Shown here in pieces: positions 44,752-53,073 of a stretch of DNA of 64,000 bases; the stretch's first letter is position 1; every line of letters begins with the position of its first letter. The notes below the pieces were generated by a model. The model was given only the letters and a program-made list of their open reading frames with translations. It was not told the DNA's origin and searched no databases. A program made the translations under genes and the position numbers. Source of the DNA: Spongiihabitans sp965206355 (lineage in GTDB: Bacteria; Pseudomonadota; Gammaproteobacteria; Arenicellales; Poriferihabitantaceae). Location: positions 1,240,001 to 1,304,000 of the forward strand of contig OZ242212.1 of NCBI GenBank assembly GCA_965206355.1, read 5' to 3'.

Positions 44752-46059
44752 ATGAAAACATCTAAAGAGAGGGGTATCCATGAGATGTTCCTTAAAGATT
44801 CTCGTCAAGCAGATTGGGAAGTTTTTGGCAGAGAGACTGACCCGGTAACTCGTCGTGGTTTCTTAAGTGGGTTGGGGAAAATGTCTTCGTTACTGGGAGG
44901 CTATGTTGTTTTTCATCAATTTATGCCCGCAGGATTGATTCCCGCTGCTTTTGCTGCATCTTCAGATGATTTTCAAATAGTTGGAAAAGACGGACTTACC
45001 CTCTTAAACGACCGACCGTTGAATGCAGAAACTCCACCGCATCTGTTAAACGATAAGGTGACTCCAGCAAATCGGCTTTTTATACGCAATAACGGCATTC
45101 CTCCAGAACGGGTAAAAGCGGAGGACTGGACACTGACTATTGATGGAGAATCGGCTGAAACATCTAAAACTTATAGCATTAAAGAGCTGAAAAATAATTT
45201 TGAAAATATTGATTTACAGCTTGCTCTGGAATGCGGCGGTAATGGAAGAGCCGAATTTTATCCACCCGCCAAAGGTAATCAATGGACATTAGGGGCGATT
45301 GGTGCTCCTGTTTGGAATGGTGTAAAATTAGGGGATTTGCTGGAAGCCTCAGGCATTAAAAAAGATGCCGTTTACATCGCTTATTTTGGCGTTGATACAC
45401 ATTTAAGTGGTCAACCAGACAAATTACCTATCTCTCGTGGCGTACCCATAGACAAAGCGATTGAAAAGGAATCAATGGTTGTCTGGGGGATGAACGGCGA
45501 GCCTCTGCATCCCATGAACGGCTATCCGCTTCGCTTAGTGTTTGGTGGCTGGCCCGGTTCGACCTCAGGCAAATGGTTAGAAAGAATTGCTATCCGTAAC
45601 CAAGTCCATGATGGTCCGAAAATGACAGGCACAGCTTACAGAACCCCGTGTTTTCCAGTGGCGCCGGGTACTAAAGTGGATAATAAAGATATGTGCATTA
45701 TCCATTCTATGCCTGTTAAATCTTTAATTACCTACCCGAAGTCTGGTCTCCAGCATAACTTAAATACGGTCTTTAAGATCAATGGGCATAGTTGGGCAGG
45801 TGATAACGAAGTGTCGAAGATGTATGTTTCAATAGATTTTGGACAAACATGGCAGAGGGCGACACTGGCGAGTCCTAGAAACCGGTTAGCGTGGCAACAC
45901 TGGAGTGCTGAATTGAGTTTTCCTCAAAAAGGATATTACGAAGTTTGGGCCAGAGCCGTGGATAGCAATGGAATTTCTCAACCGCTAGTATTGCCGGGCT
46001 GGAATCCGAAAGGCTATCTGAATAATTCGACACATAGAATTGCGGTTACTGTAGTTTGA
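44752..46059 (+). CDS. sorA: Periplasmic molybdopterin sulfite dehydrogenase, SorA-like
   Basis: 435-residue sulfite-oxidase-family enzyme. The N-terminus has a twin-arginine signal (TRRGFLSGLGKMSSLLGGY), so it is exported folded with its cofactor. The Mo-binding cysteine lies in LALECGGNGRAEF near residue 162. The dimerisation domain follows with WPGSTSGKWLERIAI and SMPVKSLITYPKSG. Such enzymes oxidise sulfite to sulfate and pass electrons to the cytochrome c encoded next, with overlapping stop and start (TTGA). SoxC-type or other family members are possible; the small one-heme partner favours Sor. GTGAGG precedes ATG 44752. Confidence 0.82.
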   Translation: MKTSKERGIHEMFLKDSRQADWEVFGRETDPVTRRGFLSGLGKMSSLLGGYVVFHQFMPAGLIPAAFAASSDDFQIVGKDGLTLLNDRPLNAETPPHLLNDKVTPANRLFIRNNGIPPERVKAEDWTLTIDGESAETSKTYSIKELKNNFENIDLQLALECGGNGRAEFYPPAKGNQWTLGAIGAPVWNGVKLGDLLEASGIKKDAVYIAYFGVDTHLSGQPDKLPISRGVPIDKAIEKESMVVWGMNGEPLHPMNGYPLRLVFGGWPGSTSGKWLERIAIRNQVHDGPKMTGTAYRTPCFPVAPGTKVDNKDMCIIHSMPVKSLITYPKSGLQHNLNTVFKINGHSWAGDNEVSKMYVSIDFGQTWQRATLASPRNRLAWQHWSAELSFPQKGYYEVWARAVDSNGISQPLVLPGWNPKGYLNNSTHRIAVTVV

Positions 46060-46388
46060 ACAGAACGGTCAACTGGACAACGGTGTGCATTGCCGTTTCA
46101 CTTCTTATTAATATCGCCTGGGCGGCACCCGAAAAAGATGAAAGTACAGGTTTTATAATTGATAAGGGATGGGAATTAGTGAAAGCTAATTGTACGGTCT
46201 GTCATTCTTCCAAACTGGTCATTCAAAGCAACCTATCTGACGTTGCCTGGCTGGATACCATTAGATGGATGCAGCAAGAGCAAGGGCTTTGGGAGCTAGG
46301 TGATCATGAGGCAGTTATTCTAAACTATCTGATTAAAAACTACGGATTATCTGAAACCAGCTTCAAAAGAAAACCATTGGATTATTAA
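46056..46388 (+). CDS. sorB: Small c-type cytochrome, SorB-like
   Basis: 110 residues. A signal peptide (VCIAVSLLINIAWAA) is followed by a single heme site CTVCH near residue 47 and a later Met-containing stretch (TIRWMQQEQGLW) that could supply the axial ligand. Its TTG start overlaps the sulfite dehydrogenase stop. The likely role is electron acceptor from the Mo enzyme in the periplasm. It is a short monoheme protein, as known for SorB. Confidence 0.78.
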   Translation: MNRTVNWTTVCIAVSLLINIAWAAPEKDESTGFIIDKGWELVKANCTVCHSSKLVIQSNLSDVAWLDTIRWMQQEQGLWELGDHEAVILNYLIKNYGLSETSFKRKPLDY

Positions 46389-46460
46389 TATCTTTTAGAG
46401 ACTTTTGCGAGTATTTGAGCAGAAGAACAGACACCACCAGTGTGTGGGAAAAGATCATAA

Positions 46461-46643
46461 TATAAACCCTGGTGTTGCACTTATGAGTTGAACCCGCCGG
46501 ATAATTTAGGGCGCGCTATCCGTAAAGCTGGTGGTATAGAATTTTTATGGGAACGGCCGATGATTTTATTGCTGTTGATTATTGCCATTTTGTTGCCACT
46601 GATTCCGATAATTGCCGACGGCATTAAAAATCGCTGGTCGTGA
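46461..46643 (+). pseudogene. C-terminal scrap of a TctA-type tricarboxylate transporter
   Basis: The frame ending at TGA 46641-46643 reads NLGRAIRKAGGIEFLWERPM then a strongly hydrophobic ILLLLIIAILLPLIPIIADG. It resembles the last amphipathic helix and final membrane segment of TctA permeases (R....SGGD...F..RP). No upstream TctA sequence remains. Identification is from pattern only. Confidence 0.35.
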
Positions 46644-46688
46644 TCGTTACCGCCTACTTGGTTACATTAAGAAGATTGATTCGAAAAA

Positions 46689-47201
46689 ATGAAACAACTC
46701 AGCGAAGACATTTATAAAAGTCATATTGGTGAGATCCGAATTATTGCTGATGGTGAGCGGTTGTGTTTTCTTGATTTCAAAGATAATGCCGAACGTATTG
46801 AGAGGTTGCTTGGGCGGAGATACGGAGCATTCAGAATCAGCCGACAAGCTAATGTGTTGAATATGCAGAGCCGGATGCAGCGTTATTTTGATGGTGACTG
46901 GCAGGCATTTGAGGGATTAACAGCTGAACAGCTAGCTACTGGTGGGAGTGATTTTCAGGAACGGGTTTGGGATGCACTGAAAACAATTGCCGTGGGTAAG
47001 ACACTGTCTTACTCGCAATTATCAAGTGCCATTAAACGACCAACGGCGGTGCGGGCAGTGGCAAACGCAAATGCAAATAACCCTCTGGCAATCATCATTC
47101 CCTGCCATCGGGTTATTGGCAAAGATGGCTCGTTGCGCGGCTACGCTGGCGGAGAGTATCGAAAAAACTGGTTGTTACACCACGAAGGCTGTCCTGTTTA
47201 A
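46689..47201 (+). CDS. ogt: Methylated-DNA--protein-cysteine methyltransferase
   Basis: 170 residues, normal for Ogt. Suicide repair protein removing alkyl groups from O6-guanine. DFQERVWDALKTIAVGKTLS contacts DNA, and the acceptor cysteine lies in IIPCHRVIGKDGSLRGYAGG near residue 139. ATG 46689 gives the expected N-terminal domain. Confidence 0.94.
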   Translation: MKQLSEDIYKSHIGEIRIIADGERLCFLDFKDNAERIERLLGRRYGAFRISRQANVLNMQSRMQRYFDGDWQAFEGLTAEQLATGGSDFQERVWDALKTIAVGKTLSYSQLSSAIKRPTAVRAVANANANNPLAIIIPCHRVIGKDGSLRGYAGGEYRKNWLLHHEGCPV

Positions 47202-47322
47202 TCAATCGGGTCAAGATAAACTGATTCAGTTCGGTTTCGGGTTTTCTGTGGTTCGCAAGTTGTTTCATCAAATTGTTTAGCAGGTTGCTAACACGGGGTT
47301 GAAAGCAATCGAGTAAGATGCT
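47202..47322. other. Spacer between ogt and MITE copy 11
   Basis: No gene recognised; only short frames. Confidence 0.4.
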
Positions 47323-47461
47323 GAGACCTTTGCACGGAAGATGATTTCGCTTTCAGGCCAGGCAAAAACGCACGGAATGAGGGAGTTTATGCTTATAAAT
47401 GACCGATTGAGTACGATTTTAACGTAGCATGCAGGTGAAATGGCTTTCGTGCAAAGGTCTC
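47323..47461 (-). mobile_element. MITE copy 11, short form
   Basis: 139 bp, reverse orientation, with the perfect duplication ATGCT. The internal sequence has GTAGCATGC instead of GCAGCATGC. Confidence 0.94.
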
Positions 47462-47607
47462 ATGCTGTGAATGAACAGCTTTGTTATTGCTTCCAGAGCA
47501 TTCCCTGCATCACCAATACGCACTGATGTGAAAGTTGCTTTTCTTAAGCCCAGCAAATGCAACCTGCTGGGATATTACTGACTATCGGGGGCGGTTGTTA
47601 GCTGATA

Positions 47608-47694
47608 TGGTACCGAGGAAAGGACTTGAACCTTCACGGGCTATTGCCCACTAGCACCTGAAGCTAGCGCGTCTACCAATTCCGCCACCTCGGC
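47608..47694 (-). tRNA. tRNA-Leu (anticodon CAG)
   Basis: 87 bases on the minus strand. Acceptor GCCGAGG, D-arm GGTAGACGCG, anticodon stem CTAGC with loop TTCAGGT (anticodon CAG), long variable arm GGGCAATAGCCC, T-arm GGTTCAAGTCC, encoded CCA. Confidence 0.96.
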
Positions 47695-48244
47695 GTAGAA
47701 AAGCAGTGAACTGTACCTACTGTGCCAGCCGATGTCAATTTTTAAGGGGCTGTGCGGATTGGTGTGGGCTGATATGGGCATTTTGGGGTAAAGGCGGAAG
47801 AAATGCAGTAATGATGGCAGACAGAAGCAATAGAAAATGACAACAATATCACCAGAAAAAATGGCGATAGAAAAAATTTTTATCAATGGAAATACGGTGG
47901 CGAGATTTACGTAACCATAGCAACTTTGAATCAGCTGATTGGTATGAGTTTGTTTTAACGTCAAGACAAAAGCAACGTGTAGTAGGAAAACAAAAAACCA
48001 CTGGATTGGTCAGATGCAAAGCAACAGATATTAAAAGCGATTCGCGGGTAAAAGCCTTTGAGCGAATGTCACCACAAATATCGTGTGGATGCGATTTTTG
48101 AACTCTTACGACTAAAACGCCATTCATTACAACGAGGTTGTGCGCTAATCATCCGTGGCTTTACTAAAATTAGTGTTTTACTATGTTATTCGGATTGGAA
48201 ATTGGGTATCCTCGCCAATCTGAAAATGTCTCCCCTATATTATT
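47695..48244. other. 550-base gap before prfB
   Basis: No supported gene. Two frames of 70-100 codons occur on the plus strand (47886-48101, 48058-48357), but neither has a recognisable motif and one runs into prfB in the wrong frame. Possibly degenerate coding sequence; recJ, which precedes prfB in some relatives, was not recognised. Confidence 0.4.
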
Positions 48245-49343
48245 ATGTCTGCTGCAAACGAGCTTGCCGATTTATTAGCCTATTCAAACGAGCGCATGGT
48301 GGCGTTAAGGGGGTATCTTTGACTGTGCGGGTAAGCGAGATCGACTGCAGGAAGTAGAGCTGATTCTGGAAGACCCGAAGATATGGGATAATCCAGAAAC
48401 GGCGCAGAAGTTGGGGCAGGAACGGGCGAATCTACAACAGCTAGTTGATGGTCTGGCGCAGTTGCAACGGGATATTGAGGATGCTTTGGAATTGCTAGAA
48501 TTGGCAACAATGGAGGGGGATGCCGAAACCGTCAAAGAAGTAGGTGGTGATGTCGCAATCATTGAATCGAAACTGGATAAATTGGAATTTCGGCGTATGT
48601 TCAGAGGGGATGCGGATGTTTTTAATGCCTTTGTCGATATTCAGTCGGGGTCTGGCGGGACAGAAGCACAGGATTGGGCAGAAATGCTATTACGTATGTA
48701 TAGCCGATGGGCTGAAAATCAAGGCTTTAAGCTGGAGTTGGTTGAACGCTCAGCAGGGGATGTGGCAGGGATTAAAAGTGCGACCATTAAGGTGTCTGGT
48801 GAGTATGCCTACGGGTATCTGCGTAGCGAAAGTGGAATTCATCGGTTGGTTCGTAAAAGTCCTTTCGATTCGGGTAATCGGCGTCATACTTCTTTCGCTT
48901 CGGTTTATGCCTATCCGGAAATAGATGATAGTTTTGAAATTGATATCAATCCGGCAGATTTGCGGGTGGACACCTATCGCGCCAGTGGTGCTGGGGGGCA
49001 GCATGTCAACCGCACTGACTCGGCAGTGCGTATAACCCATAATCCGAGCGGAATCGTGGTACAGTGCCAGAATGATCGCTCCCAGCATCGCAACCGTGCC
49101 GAAGCGATGGCGATGTTGAAATCCAGATTGTACGAGGCAGAATTACAAAAACGCCGCCAGCAACAACAGGCAGAGGAAGATAGCAAGTCTGATATTGGCT
49201 GGGGTAGTCAGATTCGCTCCTATGTATTAGATCAATCGCGCATAAAAGATTTAAGAACTCATGTTGAGACCGGCAATACGCAGGCGGTTTTGGATGGTGC
49301 TTTGAATCCATTTATTGAAGCCAGTCTCAAGGCTGGTTTGTAA
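48245..49343 (+). CDS. prfB: Peptide chain release factor 2 with programmed +1 frameshift
   Basis: RF2 terminates at UAA and UGA. The first 25 codons, MSAANELADLLAYSNERMVA then LRGYL, end at CTT followed by TGA (48320-48322). A +1 shift (skip T48320, read GAC) continues DCAGKRDRLQEVELILEDP to the stop at 49343, giving 365 residues, as in E. coli RF2. The anticodon-mimic SPF is in VRKSPFDSGN, and the catalytic GGQ in GAGGQHVNRTDSAVRITH. The in-frame UGA makes synthesis depend on low RF2 activity. lysS follows 24 bases later. Confidence 0.95.
48308..48323 (+). promoter_or_regulatory. RF2 autoregulatory recoding site
   Basis: Internal Shine-Dalgarno AGGGGG (48308-48313), three bases TAT, slippery CTT, stop TGA, then C. 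Same order and spacing as the E. coli prfB site. Confidence 0.95.
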
Positions 49344-49367
49344 CCATCAGACACAACAAAAATAAGC

Positions 49368-50858
49368 ATGAATGAAGCAAACGATCAGGCTCAGCAAAGA
49401 CGCGATAAGTTAGAAGCGTTACGCGAGCAGGGTAATCCATTTCCAAATGATTTTAGACGCGATGCCTTTGTCGGTGATTTGATGGAAAAATATGCTGACG
49501 ATGTTAACGGAGTTGAGCAACAAATCCTGCGCGTGAAAGTTGCCGGACGGTTAATGTCTCGAAGAATTATGGGTAAAGCCAGCTTTGCTCACATTCAGGA
49601 TATGAGTGGTAAAATGCAGTTGTTTTTGCAACGGGATAATCTGCCTGATAATGTTTATAACGAAGAATTTAAGAAATACGATATTGGCGACATCATCGCT
49701 GTCGAAGGGACGTTGTTTCATACCAAAACCGGCGAGTTGAGCGTTCGGGCAGAGCAGATCAGATTGCTGACTAAAGCATTGCGACCGCTGCCCGAAAAAT
49801 TTCATGGCTTAACCGATACCGAAACGCGCTATCGACAACGCTATGTTGATTTAATAATGAATGAGCAGACCCGCTCGGTTTTCAAAACACGCGCTAAGGT
49901 GATTCAATATATTCGGGAGTTTATGAGCGAACGCCTGTTTCTTGAGGTCGAAACACCGATGATGCATCCGATTCCCGGCGGTGCTGTGGCACGTCCGTTT
50001 AGTACCCATCACAATGTTATGGATATGGCTTTGTTTCTGCGCGTTGCTCCAGAATTGTATCTGAAGCGGTTGGTGGTTGGTGGATTCGAGCGCGTCTTTG
50101 AAATAAACCGTAACTTCAGAAATGAGGGGGTGAGTGCGCGGCACAATCCGGAATTCACCATGCTTGAATTCTATTGGGCCTATGCAGATTACCATGACCT
50201 CATCGTCTTGACCGAAGAGATGATACGCGGTTTATGCCTGTCGGTGCTGGGTGATAGCAAAGTGGACAGTCAGGGTCAGGTGCTTGACTTTTCAGAACCG
50301 TTTCAACGCTTCACTATGCTGGAGTCAATCTGCCACTTTAACGCCGACATAGAGGAATCACAACTGACCGATTTAGAAGCGATTACGCAATTGGCTATTG
50401 GACTTGGCATTGATGTGCTGCCGGGTTATGGCATTGGAAAAATTCAGACCGAAGTGTTTGAAAAACGAGTTGAAGAAAAACTGATTGCGCCGACTTTTAT
50501 TACTGCCTATCCGGTTGAAGTATCGCCCTTGTCTCGACGCAATGACGAGCAACCTGATATTAGTGATCGTTTTGAGTTTTTTGTTGACGGCAAAGAGATT
50601 GCTAATGGTTTCTCGGAATTAAATGATGCTGAGGATCAAGCTGAAAGATTCCGACAACAAGTGAAGGATAAAGATGCCGGAGATGATGAAGCGATGCACT
50701 ATGATGCGGATTATATTCGCGCACTGGAATACGGTATGCCACCAACCGCTGGACAAGGTATCGGCATCGACCGCTTGGTCATGGTGCTAACCGACAGTCC
50801 ATCAATTCGGGATGTCGTGTTATTTCCGCATATGCGCCATGAAGATCAGGAAACCTAG
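49368..50858 (+). CDS. lysS: Lysyl-tRNA synthetase, class II
   Basis: 496 residues. N-terminal OB fold (VAGRLMSRRIMGKASFAHIQ), then class II motifs: motif 2 FEINRNFRNEGVSARHNPEF near residue 248, and motif 3 GQGIGIDRLVMVLTDSPSIR near the end. TMLEFYWAYADYHDL binds lysine. The prfB-lysS pairing is conserved in proteobacteria. Confidence 0.97.
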   Translation: MNEANDQAQQRRDKLEALREQGNPFPNDFRRDAFVGDLMEKYADDVNGVEQQILRVKVAGRLMSRRIMGKASFAHIQDMSGKMQLFLQRDNLPDNVYNEEFKKYDIGDIIAVEGTLFHTKTGELSVRAEQIRLLTKALRPLPEKFHGLTDTETRYRQRYVDLIMNEQTRSVFKTRAKVIQYIREFMSERLFLEVETPMMHPIPGGAVARPFSTHHNVMDMALFLRVAPELYLKRLVVGGFERVFEINRNFRNEGVSARHNPEFTMLEFYWAYADYHDLIVLTEEMIRGLCLSVLGDSKVDSQGQVLDFSEPFQRFTMLESICHFNADIEESQLTDLEAITQLAIGLGIDVLPGYGIGKIQTEVFEKRVEEKLIAPTFITAYPVEVSPLSRRNDEQPDISDRFEFFVDGKEIANGFSELNDAEDQAERFRQQVKDKDAGDDEAMHYDADYIRALEYGMPPTAGQGIGIDRLVMVLTDSPSIRDVVLFPHMRHEDQET

Positions 50859-50884
50859 TTACAGAGTTACGGATAGTTGAAAGC

Positions 50885-52132
50885 ATGATTAAACCACTGG
50901 AATTGATGATTGGTTTGCGCTATACGCGGGCGAAACGACGTAATCATTTTATTTCGTTTATTTCTATGACATCTATGGTGGGTATTGTGCTTGGGGTGTG
51001 GGCGTTGATTACGGTTATGTCAATTATGAATGGATTTCATAAGGATCTTCGGGATCGAATTCTTTTTGTGGTTTCACACGTTACTATCAGTGATTTTGAT
51101 GGCGATTTGGATAATTGGCAAGCTCTTGCCAATCGGCTTTCCAGTCATCCGCAGGTTAAGGCTCAGGCTCCCTTTGTGTTGGGACAGGGGATGATTACTA
51201 AAGGTGCGGTGGTGACGGGAGCGTTAATTCGTGGCATTGATGCCAACAAGGAGCGAGACGTGTCGGAGGTGCTTGACCATATTGTTAAAGGTGATTCTGC
51301 TGATTTGAAGTCGGGATTTTTTGGGATTATTCTGGGTGAGAATCTGGCGCGTTCGCTGGGGGTTGGTCTTGGTGGGAAAGTAACGGTGGTGGCAGCAAAC
51401 GGCAAGGTAACGCCCGCCGGTCTGTTACCACGATTAAAGCGTTTTACCGTGGTTGGATTATTTAAGATCAATATGTATGAATACGACAGCGGTATTGCAT
51501 TGATTCATATTGATGATGCGGCAAAATTGTTTAGCCTCAGCGATAAAGTGACCGCTCTGCGACTTAAACTTGATGATGTTGAACAGGCGCGGAGATTCGG
51601 AAGAGAGATTTTTCAAGAACTGAATGGTGAATTTCGGGTGCGCGATTGGACTATGGAACATGCTAATTTCTTCCGCGCATTGGAAATCGAAAAGCGGGTG
51701 GTGTTCATTGTGCTGTTGTTGATTATTGCCGTTGCCGCATTTAATATCGTTTCCACTTTGGTTATGATTGTTACCGACAAGCAATCTGACATCGCTATTT
51801 TGATGACTCTGGGGATGAGATCGGCAAGTATTATGCAAGTGTTTATGGTGCAGGGGTCAATAATTGGAGTTGTCGGTATATTGCTCGGTGGTGTGTTTGG
51901 CGTAATCACGGCGTTGCATATAGAAACCATCATTCCTGCTATTGAAAACATCTTTAATACGGAGTTGTTTCCGCTGGATGTGTATTTGATCAATGATTTT
52001 CCGGCAGAGATGCGGTGGCTTGATGTGTTTCGCATTATTTTTGCGGCATTGTTGATGAGTTTTCTTGCGACCATTTATCCGGCATGGCGAGCATCCAGAG
52101 TACAACCAGCAGAGGCTTTGCGATACGAATGA
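50885..52132 (+). CDS. lolC: Lipoprotein-releasing ABC transporter permease, LolC/E type
   Basis: 415 residues, one N-terminal membrane segment (SMVGIVLGVWALITVMSIMN), a long periplasmic domain, then three C-terminal segments (VVFIVLLLIIAVAAFNIVST near residue 270, IIGVVGILLGGVFGVITALH, and FRIIFAALLMSFLATIYPAW). The MSIMNGFHKDLRDRIL motif near the first segment is typical. It extracts lipoproteins from the inner membrane for LolA. It overlaps lolD by ATGA. No second permease (lolE) follows, so either it acts as a homodimer (LolF-like) or lolE is elsewhere. Confidence 0.92.
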   Translation: MIKPLELMIGLRYTRAKRRNHFISFISMTSMVGIVLGVWALITVMSIMNGFHKDLRDRILFVVSHVTISDFDGDLDNWQALANRLSSHPQVKAQAPFVLGQGMITKGAVVTGALIRGIDANKERDVSEVLDHIVKGDSADLKSGFFGIILGENLARSLGVGLGGKVTVVAANGKVTPAGLLPRLKRFTVVGLFKINMYEYDSGIALIHIDDAAKLFSLSDKVTALRLKLDDVEQARRFGREIFQELNGEFRVRDWTMEHANFFRALEIEKRVVFIVLLLIIAVAAFNIVSTLVMIVTDKQSDIAILMTLGMRSASIMQVFMVQGSIIGVVGILLGGVFGVITALHIETIIPAIENIFNTELFPLDVYLINDFPAEMRWLDVFRIIFAALLMSFLATIYPAWRASRVQPAEALRYE

Positions 52133-52836
52133 ATGACAATCCGGGCGGTGTCGACAATCTGGTGATTGATTGTCAGAATGTGTCGAAAATATTTGAGCAG
52201 GGAACGCTTAATGTGGAGGTATTAAATGGCATTAATTTTCAGGTGGGCAGAGGTGAGCAAGTTGCCATTGTCGGCGCCTCGGGTTCGGGCAAAAGTACCT
52301 TGTTGCATATCCTCGGTGGTTTGTCCGGGCCTAGCAGCGGAAAAGTTTTTATCGACAATCAGGATATAATCAAGTTATCACACAAGCAACGCAGTATATT
52401 GCGTAATGTTGCGCTAGGATTCGTTTATCAATTCCACCATTTACTGCAAGAATTTACTGCTCTTGAAAATGTGGCAATGCCCTTGTTGATACGACAAACC
52501 GCACCCGAGCAAGCATTAACTATGGCGCGAGATGTTTTGCAGCGCGTGGGTTTGGGGCGGCGTATTGAACACAAGCCCGGGGAATTATCTGGTGGCGAGC
52601 GTCAACGTGCTGCCATTGCACGGGCTATGGTAACAAAACCAAAATGTATTATGGCGGATGAGCCGAGCGGAAATCTGGACTCTCATACTGCGGATGCCAT
52701 TCATCAACTATTGGTAGAATTAAATCAGGAAAATCAGACCAGTTTGATTGTGGTAACGCATGATCAGGCATTGGCAAGCAGGATGGGGCGGATTGTCGGT
52801 ATTGAGGACGGGATTTTGAGTGCGAAATCGTTATAA
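52129..52836 (+). CDS. lolD: Lipoprotein-releasing system ATP-binding protein
   Basis: 235 residues. Walker A GASGSGKSTLLHILGGL near residue 47, signature ELSGGERQRAAIARAMV near residue 149, and Walker B CIMADEPSGNLDS near residue 171. LGFVYQFHHLLQEFTALENV is the LolD Q-loop stretch. ATG 52129 overlaps the permease stop; an upstream in-frame start at 52084 would run through the permease. Confidence 0.94.
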   Translation: MNDNPGGVDNLVIDCQNVSKIFEQGTLNVEVLNGINFQVGRGEQVAIVGASGSGKSTLLHILGGLSGPSSGKVFIDNQDIIKLSHKQRSILRNVALGFVYQFHHLLQEFTALENVAMPLLIRQTAPEQALTMARDVLQRVGLGRRIEHKPGELSGGERQRAAIARAMVTKPKCIMADEPSGNLDSHTADAIHQLLVELNQENQTSLIVVTHDQALASRMGRIVGIEDGILSAKSL

Positions 52837-52863
52837 ATTACCAATTACGAACCGTAGGGCGGG

Positions 52864-52879
52864 GCGAATACGCATTCGC
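52864..52879 (+). other. Short hairpin after lolD
   Basis: GCGAAT, loop ACGC, ATTCGC: a six-pair stem 30 bases after the lolD stop, without a T run. It may be a weak 3'-end structure. Confidence 0.35.
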
Positions 52880-52908
52880 GCTAAAAGAGTTTGACATAGA
52901 AATAATGA

Positions 52909-53046
52909 GAGACCTTTGCACGGAAGATGATTTCGCTTTCAGGCAAGGCAAAAACGCACGGAATGAGGAGTTTATGCTTATAAATGACCGATTGAGTACG
53001 ATTTTAACGCAGCATGCAGGTGAAATGGCTTTCGTGCAAAGGTCTC
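52909..53046 (-). mobile_element. MITE copy 12, short form with one-base deletion (138 bp)
   Basis: One G is missing in the GAGGGAG stretch. Perfect duplication AATGA. Ends 27 bases before the lon start. Confidence 0.93.
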
Positions 53047-53073
53047 AATGATTTATTAGCAATTATATGGGGA

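Noticed and set aside
47886..48357. Genes in the gap before prfB
   Set aside because: Two short frames without motifs; one enters prfB out of frame. Kept as unexplained spacer.
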